64,000 bases of DNA, taken from assembly GCA_944321765.1 (NCBI GenBank), contig CALUMQ010000026.1:1-64000 (forward strand). The letters run 5' to 3'. Source of the stretch: an uncultured Alistipes sp. Lineage in GTDB: Bacteria > Bacteroidota > Bacteroidia > Bacteroidales > Rikenellaceae. A program made the translations under genes and the position numbers. Position 1 is the first letter of the stretch; the number at the start of each line of letters is the position of its first letter. Below are positions 7,791-15,588 of this stretch, in pieces. A model generated the notes under the pieces. That model was not told where the DNA came from, ran no database searches, and was given only the letters and a program-made list of their open reading frames with translations.

Positions 7791-9788
7791 ATGAAAAAAC
7801 TCCTTCTGACCTTGTGTCTGTGCTGCGCCGGGGCGGGACTCGCCGCGGCCAAAACCTATGAAGTAAAATCTCCGGACGGAAAGATCCTCCTCCAGGTGGA
7901 GGCCTCGCGCGAAGCCGTCTCCTACAGCGTGTCGCTCGACGGAGAGCCGCTGATCGCCCCCTCGTACCTGGGGCTCGAACTCGCCGACGGACGTACGCTG
8001 GGCTCGCAGCCCGTCGTGCGGAAAGCCACGGTGAAGAGCCACGACGAGACGATCGACGCCCCGTTCTACAAGCGCACGACCGTCGAGGACCGCTACAACG
8101 AACTCACGCTCACCTTCAAGGGCGACTACAGCCTCTGCTTCCGTGCCTATGACGACGGCGTGGCCTACCGCTTCCTGACAGACATCGACGGAGAGGTGAC
8201 CGTCACCGACGAGCTGGTCGACATCCGCTTCCCGGAGGACTTCAAGGCCTGGGTGCCCTACGTCCGGGGCCGCACGCAGGAGGGCGGTTTCGACCAGTAC
8301 TACTTCAACAGCTTCGAGAATACCTACACCGTGCAGCCGCTCTCCGAGGTTGCCGACAACCACCTGGCCTTCCTGCCGCTGCTCGTCGACGCCGGACGCG
8401 CGAAGATCGCCATCACGGAGGCCGATCTCGAACAGTACCCCGGCATGTACCTCTACAACCCCACGCACGGCACGGCCCTGCGCGGCAACTTCGCCCCCTA
8501 TCCTGCCAAGGAGGTGCAGGGCGGCCACAACGAACTGCAGCTCGTCGTCACCGAGCGTGAGGAGTTCATCGCCCGCACGCAGGGTACGCGCGCCTTCCCG
8601 TGGCGCATCTTCGCCATCGCCGGGCAGGACATCGAGCTGGCCGACAACGACATGGTCTACCGTCTGGCTTCGCCCTCGCGCATCGAGGACACCTCGTGGA
8701 TCCGTCCGGGCAAGGTGGCCTGGGACTGGTGGAACGACTGGAACATCTACGGAGTGGACTTCCGGGCCGGCATCAACAACGACACCTACAAATACTACAT
8801 CGACTTCGCCGCCAAGCACGGCATCGAGTATGTGATCCTCGACGAGGGATGGGCCGTGAACAAGCAGGCCGATCTCTTCCAGGTGATCCCCGAGATCAAC
8901 CTTCAGGAGCTGGTCGACTACGGCCGCGAACGCAACGTGGGCATCGTCCTCTGGGCTGGCTTCTACGCCGTGGAGCGTGACATGGAGCACGTCTGCAGGC
9001 ACTTCTCCGAGATGGGCGTCAAGGGCTTCAAGGTCGACTTCATGGACCGCGACGACCAGAAGATCTCCGACTTCGTATACCGCCTGGCCGAGACCGCCGC
9101 ACGCTACCACCTCTTCCTCGACCTGCACGGATTCCACAAACCCACGGGACTGCAGCGCACCTATCCCAACGTGCTCAACTTCGAGGGCGTCTACGGCCTC
9201 GAACAGATGAAGTGGAGCGGCACCGACACCGACCAGGTGACCTACGACGTCACGATCCCCTACATCCGCATGCTGGCCGGACCGCTGGACTACACGCAGG
9301 GCGCCATGCGCAACGCCACGCGCGGCAACTACCGTCCGGTGAACTCCGAGGCGATGAGCCAGGGCACGCGCTGCCGTCAGTTGGCCGAGTACGTCATCTT
9401 CGAGTCGCCGTTCAACATGCTCTGCGACGCCCCCACGAACTACCTGCGCGAGGAGGAGTGCACGCGCTTCATCGCCGCGGTGCCGACGACGTGGGACGAG
9501 ACCCGCGGACTGGACGGACGCGTGGGCGAGTACGTCTCGATCGCACGCCGCAAGGGTGACGTGTGGTACGTCGGCGGCATGACCGACTGGTCGGCCCGCG
9601 AGCTGACCGTGGACCTGGGATTCCTCGGCGAGGGCTCCTTCACGGCCGAGATCTTCCGCGACGGCATCAATGCCGACCGCGCGGCCTGCGACTACAAGCG
9701 CGAAGTGGTGGAGGTGCCCGCCGACCGCCGCATGACGCTGAAGATGGCCCCCGGAGGCGGATTCGCCATGCGCATCGTCCGCCGATAG
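7791..9788 (+). CDS. Glycoside hydrolase family 97 protein, periplasmic
   Basis: Predicted 665 aa, with a signal peptide (MKKLLLTLCLCCAGAGLAAA). The GH97 order is visible: N-terminal beta-sandwich (about 25-280), TIM barrel (about 295-560; WDWWNDW, YVILDEGW, KVDFMDRDDQ, LHGFHKPTG, NFEGVYGLEQMKW) and a C-terminal beta domain. GH97 includes the inverting alpha-glucosidase SusB and retaining alpha-galactosidases. The Asp in the KVDF motif sits where clan GH-D enzymes carry their nucleophile, which favours the retaining type, but I cannot align it here. The gene stands alone with its own promoter and terminator and no SusCD partners, so it is probably a general periplasmic glycosidase. Confidence 0.92.
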   Translation: MKKLLLTLCLCCAGAGLAAAKTYEVKSPDGKILLQVEASREAVSYSVSLDGEPLIAPSYLGLELADGRTLGSQPVVRKATVKSHDETIDAPFYKRTTVEDRYNELTLTFKGDYSLCFRAYDDGVAYRFLTDIDGEVTVTDELVDIRFPEDFKAWVPYVRGRTQEGGFDQYYFNSFENTYTVQPLSEVADNHLAFLPLLVDAGRAKIAITEADLEQYPGMYLYNPTHGTALRGNFAPYPAKEVQGGHNELQLVVTEREEFIARTQGTRAFPWRIFAIAGQDIELADNDMVYRLASPSRIEDTSWIRPGKVAWDWWNDWNIYGVDFRAGINNDTYKYYIDFAAKHGIEYVILDEGWAVNKQADLFQVIPEINLQELVDYGRERNVGIVLWAGFYAVERDMEHVCRHFSEMGVKGFKVDFMDRDDQKISDFVYRLAETAARYHLFLDLHGFHKPTGLQRTYPNVLNFEGVYGLEQMKWSGTDTDQVTYDVTIPYIRMLAGPLDYTQGAMRNATRGNYRPVNSEAMSQGTRCRQLAEYVIFESPFNMLCDAPTNYLREEECTRFIAAVPTTWDETRGLDGRVGEYVSIARRKGDVWYVGGMTDWSARELTVDLGFLGEGSFTAEIFRDGINADRAACDYKREVVEVPADRRMTLKMAPGGGFAMRIVRR

Positions 9789-9804
9789 CTTCTTGAGCGA
9801 CCTG

Positions 9805-9850
9805 CAAACCTGCCGGGCGGCCTCCCCGATCGGGAGCCGCCCGGTTTGTT
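9805..9850 (+). terminator. Terminator after the GH97 gene
   Basis: CCGGGCGGC pairs with GCCGCCCGG, with an inner CTCCC/GGGAG helix, followed by TTTGTTTT. It starts about 20 nt after the GH97 stop. Confidence 0.75.
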
Positions 9851-9943
9851 TTGCCCGGGCGGAGGAGCATGACAGATTCACGACAGGACTCGGGAGGCCG
9901 CCCGGCAGACTTCGGGATGCCGCGCCGCCCGGCAGGTCTCGGG
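9809..9943 (+). repeat. GC-rich interspersed repeat, one inverted and two direct copies
   Basis: The 17 bases at 9809-9825 occur as an exact reverse complement at 9891-9907. A related 21-base unit starting GCCGCCCGGCAG is present at 9896-9916 and again at 9923-9943 with two differences. The first copy doubles as the left arm of the GH97 terminator. The rest of the 307-bp gap to the deaminase holds only this and the promoter at 9986. Confidence 0.7.
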
Positions 9944-9985
9944 ACCGGGAAGCGGCCTGCGCGCGGGAAATTGAAAAATTTGCCC

Positions 9986-9993
9986 TATTTTTG
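9986..9993 (+). promoter_or_regulatory. -7 box upstream of the nucleoside deaminase
   Basis: TATTTTTG is a perfect TAnnTTTG. It predicts a 5' leader of about 98 nt before the ATG at 10096; that leader holds a 17-codon ORF starting at 10026 in another frame. Confidence 0.65.
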
Positions 9994-10095
9994 CAGCAGA
10001 CACCCTACAACGACAAACAAACAGTATGGCTGCTTCTCGCACTCGCCGCATTCGGCAGCGCGGGAGCACAGAATCCTGAAAAAGAGACTACGATC

Positions 10096-10563
10096 ATGAC
10101 ACCGCAAGAACTCATGCAACTGGCTATCCGCCTCTCGGAGGAGAATGTCGAACAGGGCGGCGGCCCCTTCGGGGCGGTCATCGCCCGCAACGGCGAGGTC
10201 ATCGCCACGGGTACGAACCGCGTGACGGCCGACTGCGATCCCACGGCACATGCCGAAGTGAGCGCCATCCGCGCGGCGGCCCGCAAGCTCGGGAGCTTCG
10301 ACCTGAGCGGATGCGAAATCTACACCTCGTGCGAACCGTGCCCGATGTGCCTCGGAGCCATCTACTGGGCGCACCTCGACCGCATGTACTACGGCAACGA
10401 CAAGCACGACGCCGCACGCATCGGCTTCGACGACGCCTTCATCTACGAGGAGCTCGACCGCGACCCCTCGCAGCGGCGGCTGCGCATGCAGGAGCTGCTG
10501 CCCGAAGAGGCGTACCGCGCCTTCGAGATGTGGGAGAAGAAGAGCGACAAGGTGGAGTATTGA
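10096..10563 (+). CDS. Nucleoside deaminase, CMP/dCMP deaminase superfamily (guanine-deaminase-like)
   Basis: Predicted 155 aa. Zinc site: HAE at 52-54 (His52 ligand, Glu54 proton shuttle) and PCPMC at 81-85 (Cys82 and Cys85). The spacing, and the C-terminal residues FIYEEL...EAYRAFEMW, match cytosolic guanine or tRNA-adenosine deaminase relatives; guanine deaminase is my first choice. The frame stays open well upstream and there encodes a signal-peptide-like stretch (LLLALAAFGSAGAQ), but it has no usable start codon, so I start at 10096, where family homology begins. The convergent rnhB stop lies 22 bp after its own stop. Confidence 0.88.
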   Translation: MTPQELMQLAIRLSEENVEQGGGPFGAVIARNGEVIATGTNRVTADCDPTAHAEVSAIRAAARKLGSFDLSGCEIYTSCEPCPMCLGAIYWAHLDRMYYGNDKHDAARIGFDDAFIYEELDRDPSQRRLRMQELLPEEAYRAFEMWEKKSDKVEY

Positions 10564-10585
10564 TGCGCCGCCGGCCGCCGGCCGC

Positions 10586-11188
10586 TCAGAAGGGCAGCGA
10601 CAGCTGGTCGATCTCGTGGTTGAAGGTCAGACGGTGGTGCGGCGTGAGGCCGTACTCGCGGATGGCCAGGCGGTGTTCGCGCGTCGGGTAGCCCTTGTTC
10701 TTCGCCCAGCCGTATTGCGGAAACTCCCCGGCAAGCCGCTCCATATATTCGTCGCGGTGGGTCTTGGCCAGCACCGACGCCGCCGCAATGTCGGCATACG
10801 TCGCGTCGCCCTTGACGATGCAGCGGTAGGGGATCCCAAGCGTCGTGCGGAAGCGGTTGCCGTCGATGGCCAGGAACTCCGGCGCCGGATCGAGCCGCGC
10901 CGCCGCCCGCGACATCCCCTCGAACGAGGCGTTGAGGATGTTGATCTCGTCGATGCGCGAGGCCGGAACCGCCTCCACGGCCCACGCCACCGCCTCACGC
11001 TCGATGACCGCACGCAGCCGTTCACGGTTGCGTGCGGTCATCTGCTTCGAGTCGTTGAGCAGCGGATCGTGGAAATCCGCCGGAAGAATCACCGCCGCCG
11101 CAAATACCGGTCCGGCCAGGCATCCGCGCCCGGCCTCGTCGCACCCCGCTTCGAGGAGATCGTCCCGATATTGATTTTTCAACAACAC
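10586..11188 (-). CDS. rnhB: Ribonuclease HII
   Basis: Predicted 200 aa. It cleaves the RNA strand of RNA-DNA hybrids and single ribonucleotides in DNA. The conserved start of the fold GCDEAGRG (Asp17, Glu18) is present, then LNDSKQM, DGN and [11 protein letters not shown] use the GTG at 11188 because Bacteroides relatives begin with MLL at this point. An in-frame ATG at 11215 would add nine residues (MPKIIYFYA). A minus-strand box TATTTTTA, one mismatch from consensus, overlaps that extension, which also favours the shorter form. Confidence 0.9.
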   Translation of the reverse strand: MLLKNQYRDDLLEAGCDEAGRGCLAGPVFAAAVILPADFHDPLLNDSKQMTARNRERLRAVIEREAVAWAVEAVPASRIDEINILNASFEGMSRAAARLDPAPEFLAIDGNRFRTTLGIPYRCIVKGDATYADIAAASVLAKTHRDEYMERLAGEFPQYGWAKNKGYPTREHRLAIREYGLTPHHRLTFNHEIDQLSLPF

Positions 11189-11221
11189 TGCGTAAAAATA
11201 GATAATTTTCGGCATTTTCCG

Positions 11222-11229
11222 TATTTTTG
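11222..11229 (+). promoter_or_regulatory. -7 box for the membrane protein gene at 11249
   Basis: TATTTTTG is a perfect consensus 19 nt before the ATG, giving a leader of about 15 nt. It is back-to-back with the rnhB start. Confidence 0.7.
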
Positions 11230-11248
11230 CCCTGAAATATCCCCATCC

Positions 11249-12250
11249 ATGAAGTTCGACATCGCCCGGCAGCCGCTCATTCCGGCCTTTCTGACGCTCG
11301 CAGCCCTGACCGCCGCGGCGATGTGGAACATCGACGTCGCGCAGGGCCTGCCGCCCGCCGCAACCCCCGCCGCAGATCCGGCATTCGCCATCACGCTCCC
11401 CGAAGCGGGGCTCCGGCTCTTCCAGACGGCTCACCCCCTCTGGTCGAAGTGGATCGCCGCACTGCTGCTCCTGCTCGCCGGCACCGCCATCGGGCGCACG
11501 GGCATCCGCTACAACCTCTACTCGGTGAGCACGTGTCTTCCCATCCCGCTCTTCGGATGCCTCGTCAGCGGCGTGCTCCTCAACGACCAGTTCCTCGCGG
11601 CAACGCTCGCGGCCGCACTGCTCACCCTGGCGCTGAAGAACTACTGCCGCTCGTTCTGCAACGGATTCGGATTCGACGCCATCTTCCGCGCCTCGCTCTA
11701 CCTCGGGATGCTGCCGCTCGTCGACCCCGCGGCGCTGCCGATGCTGCTCATGATGCCGCTGGCCATCCTCCTCTTCCGCCGCACGCTGCGCGAAGCGACC
11801 GTCGCCCTGGCGGGGCTTCTGCTGCCCGGACTCCTGGTCGCCTACATCAACTGGGGCGCCGGAGGCTCCTTCACGGCCCTCTTCACCCACACGGCCGCAA
11901 CCTTCGCCGACGGCCCCCTGGCGGGACTCTTCGCCTCACTGCCGCTGCAGGAGCTGGCCGTACTGGGCGGCATGGCCGTCCTCGACCTGCTGAGCGGGCT
12001 CTTCTTCCTCTCGGACATCTACGCCGTGGGCACCAAGGCCCGGCTCATCTTCATCTTCATCATCGGAACCCTCCTTCTCGCGGCCCTCACCCTCTGCGGA
12101 CCGGCCGCCGACGCCGGAACCCTCAGCCTGCTCGCCGTCCCCTCGGCGCTCATGCTCCCCTTCATGATGGTGCGCACGCACGCCCCGGTAGCCCTCCTCT
12201 TCTACCTGCTGCTGCTCGGAGGCGCCCTCGGAGGAGTCTTTCTCCACTGA
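11249..12250 (+). CDS. Polytopic inner-membrane protein of unknown function
   Basis: Predicted 333 aa with about eight to ten hydrophobic segments (for example [32 protein letters not shown] stretches and a final helix [17 protein letters not shown]). Segments ending in Arg-Asn, such as [10 protein letters not shown], and the motif [26 protein letters not shown] suggest one of the DUF families of Bacteroidota membrane proteins (DUF6427-like), but I do not recognise it firmly. There is no signal peptide beyond the first helix and no catalytic motif. It is divergent from rnhB, with its own promoter. Confidence 0.8.
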   Translation: MKFDIARQPLIPAFLTLAALTAAAMWNIDVAQGLPPAATPAADPAFAITLPEAGLRLFQTAHPLWSKWIAALLLLLAGTAIGRTGIRYNLYSVSTCLPIPLFGCLVSGVLLNDQFLAATLAAALLTLALKNYCRSFCNGFGFDAIFRASLYLGMLPLVDPAALPMLLMMPLAILLFRRTLREATVALAGLLLPGLLVAYINWGAGGSFTALFTHTAATFADGPLAGLFASLPLQELAVLGGMAVLDLLSGLFFLSDIYAVGTKARLIFIFIIGTLLLAALTLCGPAADAGTLSLLAVPSALMLPFMMVRTHAPVALLFYLLLLGGALGGVFLH

Positions 12251-12374
12251 AAACCACCGCAATTCTCCCGAATCGAAATAGGACAATCGGGTGCCACGGG
12301 GCAAAAAACAGCCCTATTTGAGCGGTTTGCCCCGATTTTACTATTTTTTTTTGCATTATTACAATTTTTAATTA

Positions 12375-12382
12375 TATATTTG
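12375..12382 (+). promoter_or_regulatory. -7 box for the AraC-type regulator
   Basis: TATATTTG is a perfect TAnnTTTG in an AT-rich stretch, 55 nt before the ATG. Confidence 0.65.
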
Positions 12383-12437
12383 GGCTCGAATCAAGGGGAG
12401 ATCCGCATTGAACCAACAACCTTTAACCACACAAGAC

Positions 12438-13358
12438 ATGAAACATTCCACGGATTCATCGACCCAACAACCGATGATTGTGAGATACACCGAAACGCTT
12501 CACAACGGCATTCAATCGCAGGTTCTCTCGCGCTACGCCATAGGATACGTTCTTCAGGGGACGAAATACATCTACGACGGAGATCAGCGTCAGGTACTTA
12601 CGCGCGGCACGATCTTCTACCTGGGCATCGGGCACCACTACATCGAGAACTGCCCGGAGAACAACCAGCCCTACGAACAGATCCTCTTCTATTACAGTCC
12701 GGCGGACCTTCAGCGCATCCTCATGCACCTGAACATTGCCTACGGGCTGGACCTTACGAACACCCATACGTGCGAAAAGTGCCGCAACGCCACGCACGTG
12801 GCCATGCCCGCATGGAATTCGCTGAAGAACTTTTTCGCCAGCATGAACGACATGCTGCGCGACGAGGAGTTCCGCGGCGACGGAGCCGCCGAGGACATCA
12901 AGATGACCGAACTGATCTATCTGATCGCCTCGCACGAGGAGAGCTGCCTGAAGAACAAGCTGCTGAGCAACGTCGACACGGCGAAGAAGAACTTCGAACA
13001 GACGATTTTCGCCCACATCTTCAAGGACATTCCGATCGAGGAGCTGGCGCGGCTCACGAACCGCTCGCTCACGTCGTTCAAGAAGGAGTTCCGGCGGCAC
13101 TTCCAGATTCCGCCCCACAAGTGGTTCATCCGCCAGCGGCTGATGCATTCGCGGCTGCTGCTGATCTCGACGTCGAAGTCGATCTCGGAGATCGGCAACG
13201 AGTGCGCCTTTCCCAACACGTCGCACTTCATCAAGCTCTTCAAGAAGGAGTATCAGGTGACGCCGGCCGTCTACCGCCATCGCCACCAGGCCTCGGAGAG
13301 CGATCCGGCGGCGGTGCAGCCGCACGGGAAGGAGCTGGAGACCGAGGCGGCGATATAG
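12438..13358 (+). CDS. AraC/XylS-family transcriptional regulator
   Basis: Predicted 306 aa. The N-terminal half is a cupin-like sensing domain (about 20-130; VLQGTKYIYDG, GTIFYLGIGHHYIE). The C-terminal third carries the two helix-turn-helices of the AraC family (about 200-290; IEELARLTNRSLTSFKKEF, then ISEIGNECAFPNTSHFIKLF). The start is the ATG at 12438; an in-frame TTG at 12408 would add ten residues. The ligand and target genes are unknown. It is monocistronic: its own promoter lies upstream, and an AT-rich gap with a separate transcription unit follows. Confidence 0.9.
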   Translation: MKHSTDSSTQQPMIVRYTETLHNGIQSQVLSRYAIGYVLQGTKYIYDGDQRQVLTRGTIFYLGIGHHYIENCPENNQPYEQILFYYSPADLQRILMHLNIAYGLDLTNTHTCEKCRNATHVAMPAWNSLKNFFASMNDMLRDEEFRGDGAAEDIKMTELIYLIASHEESCLKNKLLSNVDTAKKNFEQTIFAHIFKDIPIEELARLTNRSLTSFKKEFRRHFQIPPHKWFIRQRLMHSRLLLISTSKSISEIGNECAFPNTSHFIKLFKKEYQVTPAVYRHRHQASESDPAAVQPHGKELETEAAI

Positions 13359-13485
13359 CAAAAAACTTACAATCGCGGGGAAATTAAAAAAATTTAATTA
13401 TAAACTGACGCCTTTTTTCGCATTTCGGAACATAAATAGTTTGAAAAAATTTGCTTTTTGCTAAAATTCGGATTATTTTTGTGTA

Positions 13486-13570
13486 ACAAATGTGGGATTC
13501 TCCCGCTCTCATTGACCTAACTAACCTAACCAGAGTGGCCCGATACGGATCGTATCGGGCCATTTCTCAT
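13486..13570 (+). ncRNA. Candidate small RNA with its own promoter and terminator
   Basis: A perfect -7 box TATTTTTG lies at 13474-13481 with TTTG 20 nt upstream (13450-13453), the usual -33 spacing in Bacteroidota. From the predicted start near 13486, about 50 nt of mostly unstructured sequence (with CTAACTAACCTAACC) lead to a perfect 12-bp hairpin at 13536-13562 followed by TTTCTCATTTT. No ORF of useful size fits. It is the main content of the 306-bp gap between the AraC gene and the hypothetical gene; the rest is AT-rich sequence and a 10-bp repeat. Expression is inferred only. Confidence 0.5.
13536..13570 (+). terminator. Rho-independent terminator of the candidate small RNA
   Basis: A perfect 12-bp stem TGGCCCGATACG / CGTATCGGGCCA with a GAT loop, then TTTCTCATTTT. 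The other strand lacks a T tract, so it points rightward. Confidence 0.75.
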
Positions 13571-13580
13571 TTTGGGCGGG

Positions 13581-13620
13581 GAGGGGCGGAGAGGGGCGGA
13601 GAGGGGCGGAGAGGGGCAGG
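13581..13620. repeat. 10-bp tandem repeat, four copies
   Basis: The unit GAGGGGCGGA occurs at 13581, 13591 and 13601, with a degenerate fourth copy at 13611. It lies 45 bp past the stop of the minus-strand gene at 13665. Confidence 0.9.
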
Positions 13621-13664
13621 AGGAGGCAGGCAGGCGCGGGCAGGCGGCTGGCAGGCCCCCTTCC

Positions 13665-14354
13665 TCAAAGTTCGTCGCCGTGAAGCCGGAAGGCCTCGGC
13701 AAGCAGCTGTTCGTCGAGCCGGGTTGCCGTCCGCGGCAGGGCGTCGGGCCGCTCCGTCAATCCGTCAGGCCGCTCCGTCAATCCGTCGGGCAGCCCCGTC
13801 AACTCGGCGATCCGCTCCATCAATCCATAGAAACGGATGCGCAGGAAACGCGCCGGCAGCGACTCCTCCCCGTGGTCGTACTGTTCGCCGTCGGTGGCTG
13901 CAAGGGCCGCTTCGCGAAGGGCTTCGGCCGCCTCGTCGGGACTTCCGAGCAGGAGCAGGAACTCGCCCAGGCGTTCCCAGGCCACGCTCGCGGCAAAGGC
14001 GCGCCGGTCGGCCGCGGGCATACCGTCGTACGGGTACGGCGCGCGGCGGGAGCGGGAGCGGGAGCAGGGGCGTGAATGGGAGTGGGAATGAGAGCGGTGT
14101 GCGGCGGTGTTCCATGCGGCAGTCCCGTGTGCGGCGGTGTCCCGTGCAGCGGTGTCCCGTGCAGCGGTGTCCCGTGCAGCGGTGTCCCGTGCAGCGGCTC
14201 TTTGTGCGGCAGTGTCCCATGCGGCGGCCTCTTGTGCGGCGGTGCGCAGCGAATCGACCATCTGTTGGCGAAGCGTGTGCTCAAGCGACAGCCGCTCGCC
14301 GCGCAGGCACGCCACCCGGCGCCAGCGGCCCGGGGTGTGATGAAAATTTTTCAT
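13665..14354 (-). CDS. Hypothetical protein with internal coding tandem repeats
   Basis: Predicted 229 aa, no family recognised. A basic N-terminal region (about 1-35) is followed by an Ala-rich repeat of the five-residue unit AARDT (about 37-85), a His/Ser/Arg tract (HSHSHSRPCSRSRSRR), then a helical domain (about 107-175). That domain contains AWERLGEFLLLLGSPDEAAEALREA-like periodicity resembling one or two TPR helices, here cut to AWERLGEFLLLLG and PDEAAEALREAA. A second repeat (PDGLTER twice) precedes the C-terminus. The ordered ends and in-frame repeats (15 and 21 bp) support a real gene. The ATG at 14354 is preferred to the GTG at 14360. The function is not known. Confidence 0.6.
   Translation of the reverse strand: MKNFHHTPGRWRRVACLRGERLSLEHTLRQQMVDSLRTAAQEAAAWDTAAQRAAARDTAARDTAARDTAARDTAAHGTAAWNTAAHRSHSHSHSRPCSRSRSRRAPYPYDGMPAADRRAFAASVAWERLGEFLLLLGSPDEAAEALREAALAATDGEQYDHGEESLPARFLRIRFYGLMERIAELTGLPDGLTERPDGLTERPDALPRTATRLDEQLLAEAFRLHGDEL
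14095..14245. repeat. 15-bp coding tandem repeat
   Basis: The unit GGTGTCCCGTGCAGC is repeated at least four times without change around 14137-14196, with degenerate copies on both sides. It is in frame with the minus-strand hypothetical gene and encodes AARDT repeats, so copy-number change would not shift the frame. A second in-frame repeat of 21 bp sits at 13748-13789 (two copies). Confidence 0.9.
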
Positions 14355-14492
14355 AGACACAATATTTCAAAAAACGACATGCTGAAAATTCCGGAAACAC
14401 GGCGGCCGGTCCAAAGGCAAAACGCCCCCGGCACACGGTCGTCGGAAGACCGGAACTCAGAAGATGTATCTATGAAACGTGCTTGAAATGAG

Positions 14493-14558
14493 TCACATGG
14501 CGTGAAAAACAGGACGTCGTGCAAACCTTCTCCGCCGGAGAGCCCGCCCCGAATCCAT
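14493..14558 (-). CDS. Possible leaderless 21-residue Arg-rich peptide
   Basis: A perfect -7 box TATCTTTG (minus strand, 14562-14569) ends three bases before an ATG at 14558. This opens a 21-codon frame (begins MDSGRALRRRR, ends FHAM) that stops at 14493. By the rnpB ruler the transcript would begin at or next to the A of this ATG. It could be a leader peptide for the hypothetical gene 139 bp downstream, or chance. The rest of the 350-bp gap 14355-14704 shows only this and the lipA promoter. Confidence 0.25.
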   Translation of the reverse strand: MDSGRALRRRRFARRPVFHAM

Positions 14559-14670
14559 CGGCAAAGATACGGCAAAATCCCCGACCGCGCAAAAAATTCT
14601 TCTCCCTTTTCCACCCCGGGATTCCGCCCCGGCCCCGGAAGAAGAATTGGGAAATCTCGATTCTTTTTTG

Positions 14671-14678
14671 TAGTTTTG
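14671..14678 (+). promoter_or_regulatory. -7 box for lipA-lipB-recJ
   Basis: TAGTTTTG is a perfect TAnnTTTG, 26 nt before the lipA ATG. Confidence 0.7.
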
Positions 14679-14704
14679 CATCAATTGGAAAATAATGAAC
14701 TTAA

Positions 14705-15586
14705 ATGCCGAAGTTTTATGACAAGGTAGATGTACTGAAAAAACCCGGATGGCTGAAGATTCGCCTTCACCGCACTCCCGAGTGGGCCGAAACGCGGCAA
14801 ATCATCGAGAAACACCACCTCCATACGATTTGCAGCAGCGGGCGATGCCCCAACCAGGCCGAATGCTGGAGCCGGAGAACCGCCACCTTCATGATTCTGG
14901 GCGACATCTGCACGCGAGGCTGCCGCTTCTGCGCCACGCAAACCGGGCGCCCCGAGGCCCCCGATCCGGCCGAACCGCAGCACATCGCCGAAAGCGTCTC
15001 GCTGATGAAACTGAGGTATGTCGTCGTAACTTCCGTTACGCGCGACGACCTGCCGGACGGCGGTGCCGCACACTGGGCCGCCACCGTGAAGGCCATCCGC
15101 GAGAAGAATCCCGACGCCGTCATTGAGCTCCTTATTCCCGATCTCGACGCTCGCCCCGAACTTATCGACACGGTCGTGGCGTCGAAGCCCGACATCATCG
15201 GGCACAACATCGAAACCGTCGAGCGCCTGACCCCCGTGGTACGCTCCCGGGCAAAGTACCGCACGAGTCTCGAAACCCTCCGCTACCTCAGCAGCCGGGG
15301 CGTAGTGACCAAAAGCGGTCTGATGGTCGGACTCGGCGAAGACGATGCTGAAGTTTTACAGACCCTGCACGACCTGCGTGACGCCGGCGTGCGGATCGTA
15401 ACGCTTGGACAGTACCTTCGGCCTACTCTGGAGCACTACCCCGTTGCGGCGTACATCACTCCCGAAAAATTCGATTGGTACAGACTCCAGGCGCTGGAAA
15501 TGGGTTTCAGCTACTGCGCGAGCGCACCGCTGGTCCGCTCGTCGTACATGGCCGAAGAAGCCCTGCGTAGCGTAAAGAGTTTGTAA
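14705..15586 (+). CDS. lipA: Lipoyl synthase
   Basis: Predicted 293 aa. This radical-SAM enzyme inserts two sulfurs into protein-bound octanoyl groups. The auxiliary-cluster cysteines are CSSGRCPNQAEC (43, 48, 54) and the radical-SAM cluster is CTRGCRFC (69, 73, 76). The C-terminal RSSYMAEE supplies the Ser ligand of the auxiliary cluster. It is the first gene of a tight operon: the lipB ATG follows after 2 bp. The octanoyltransferase next door provides its substrate. Confidence 0.97.
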   Translation: MPKFYDKVDVLKKPGWLKIRLHRTPEWAETRQIIEKHHLHTICSSGRCPNQAECWSRRTATFMILGDICTRGCRFCATQTGRPEAPDPAEPQHIAESVSLMKLRYVVVTSVTRDDLPDGGAAHWAATVKAIREKNPDAVIELLIPDLDARPELIDTVVASKPDIIGHNIETVERLTPVVRSRAKYRTSLETLRYLSSRGVVTKSGLMVGLGEDDAEVLQTLHDLRDAGVRIVTLGQYLRPTLEHYPVAAYITPEKFDWYRLQALEMGFSYCASAPLVRSSYMAEEALRSVKSL

Positions 15587-15588
15587 GG

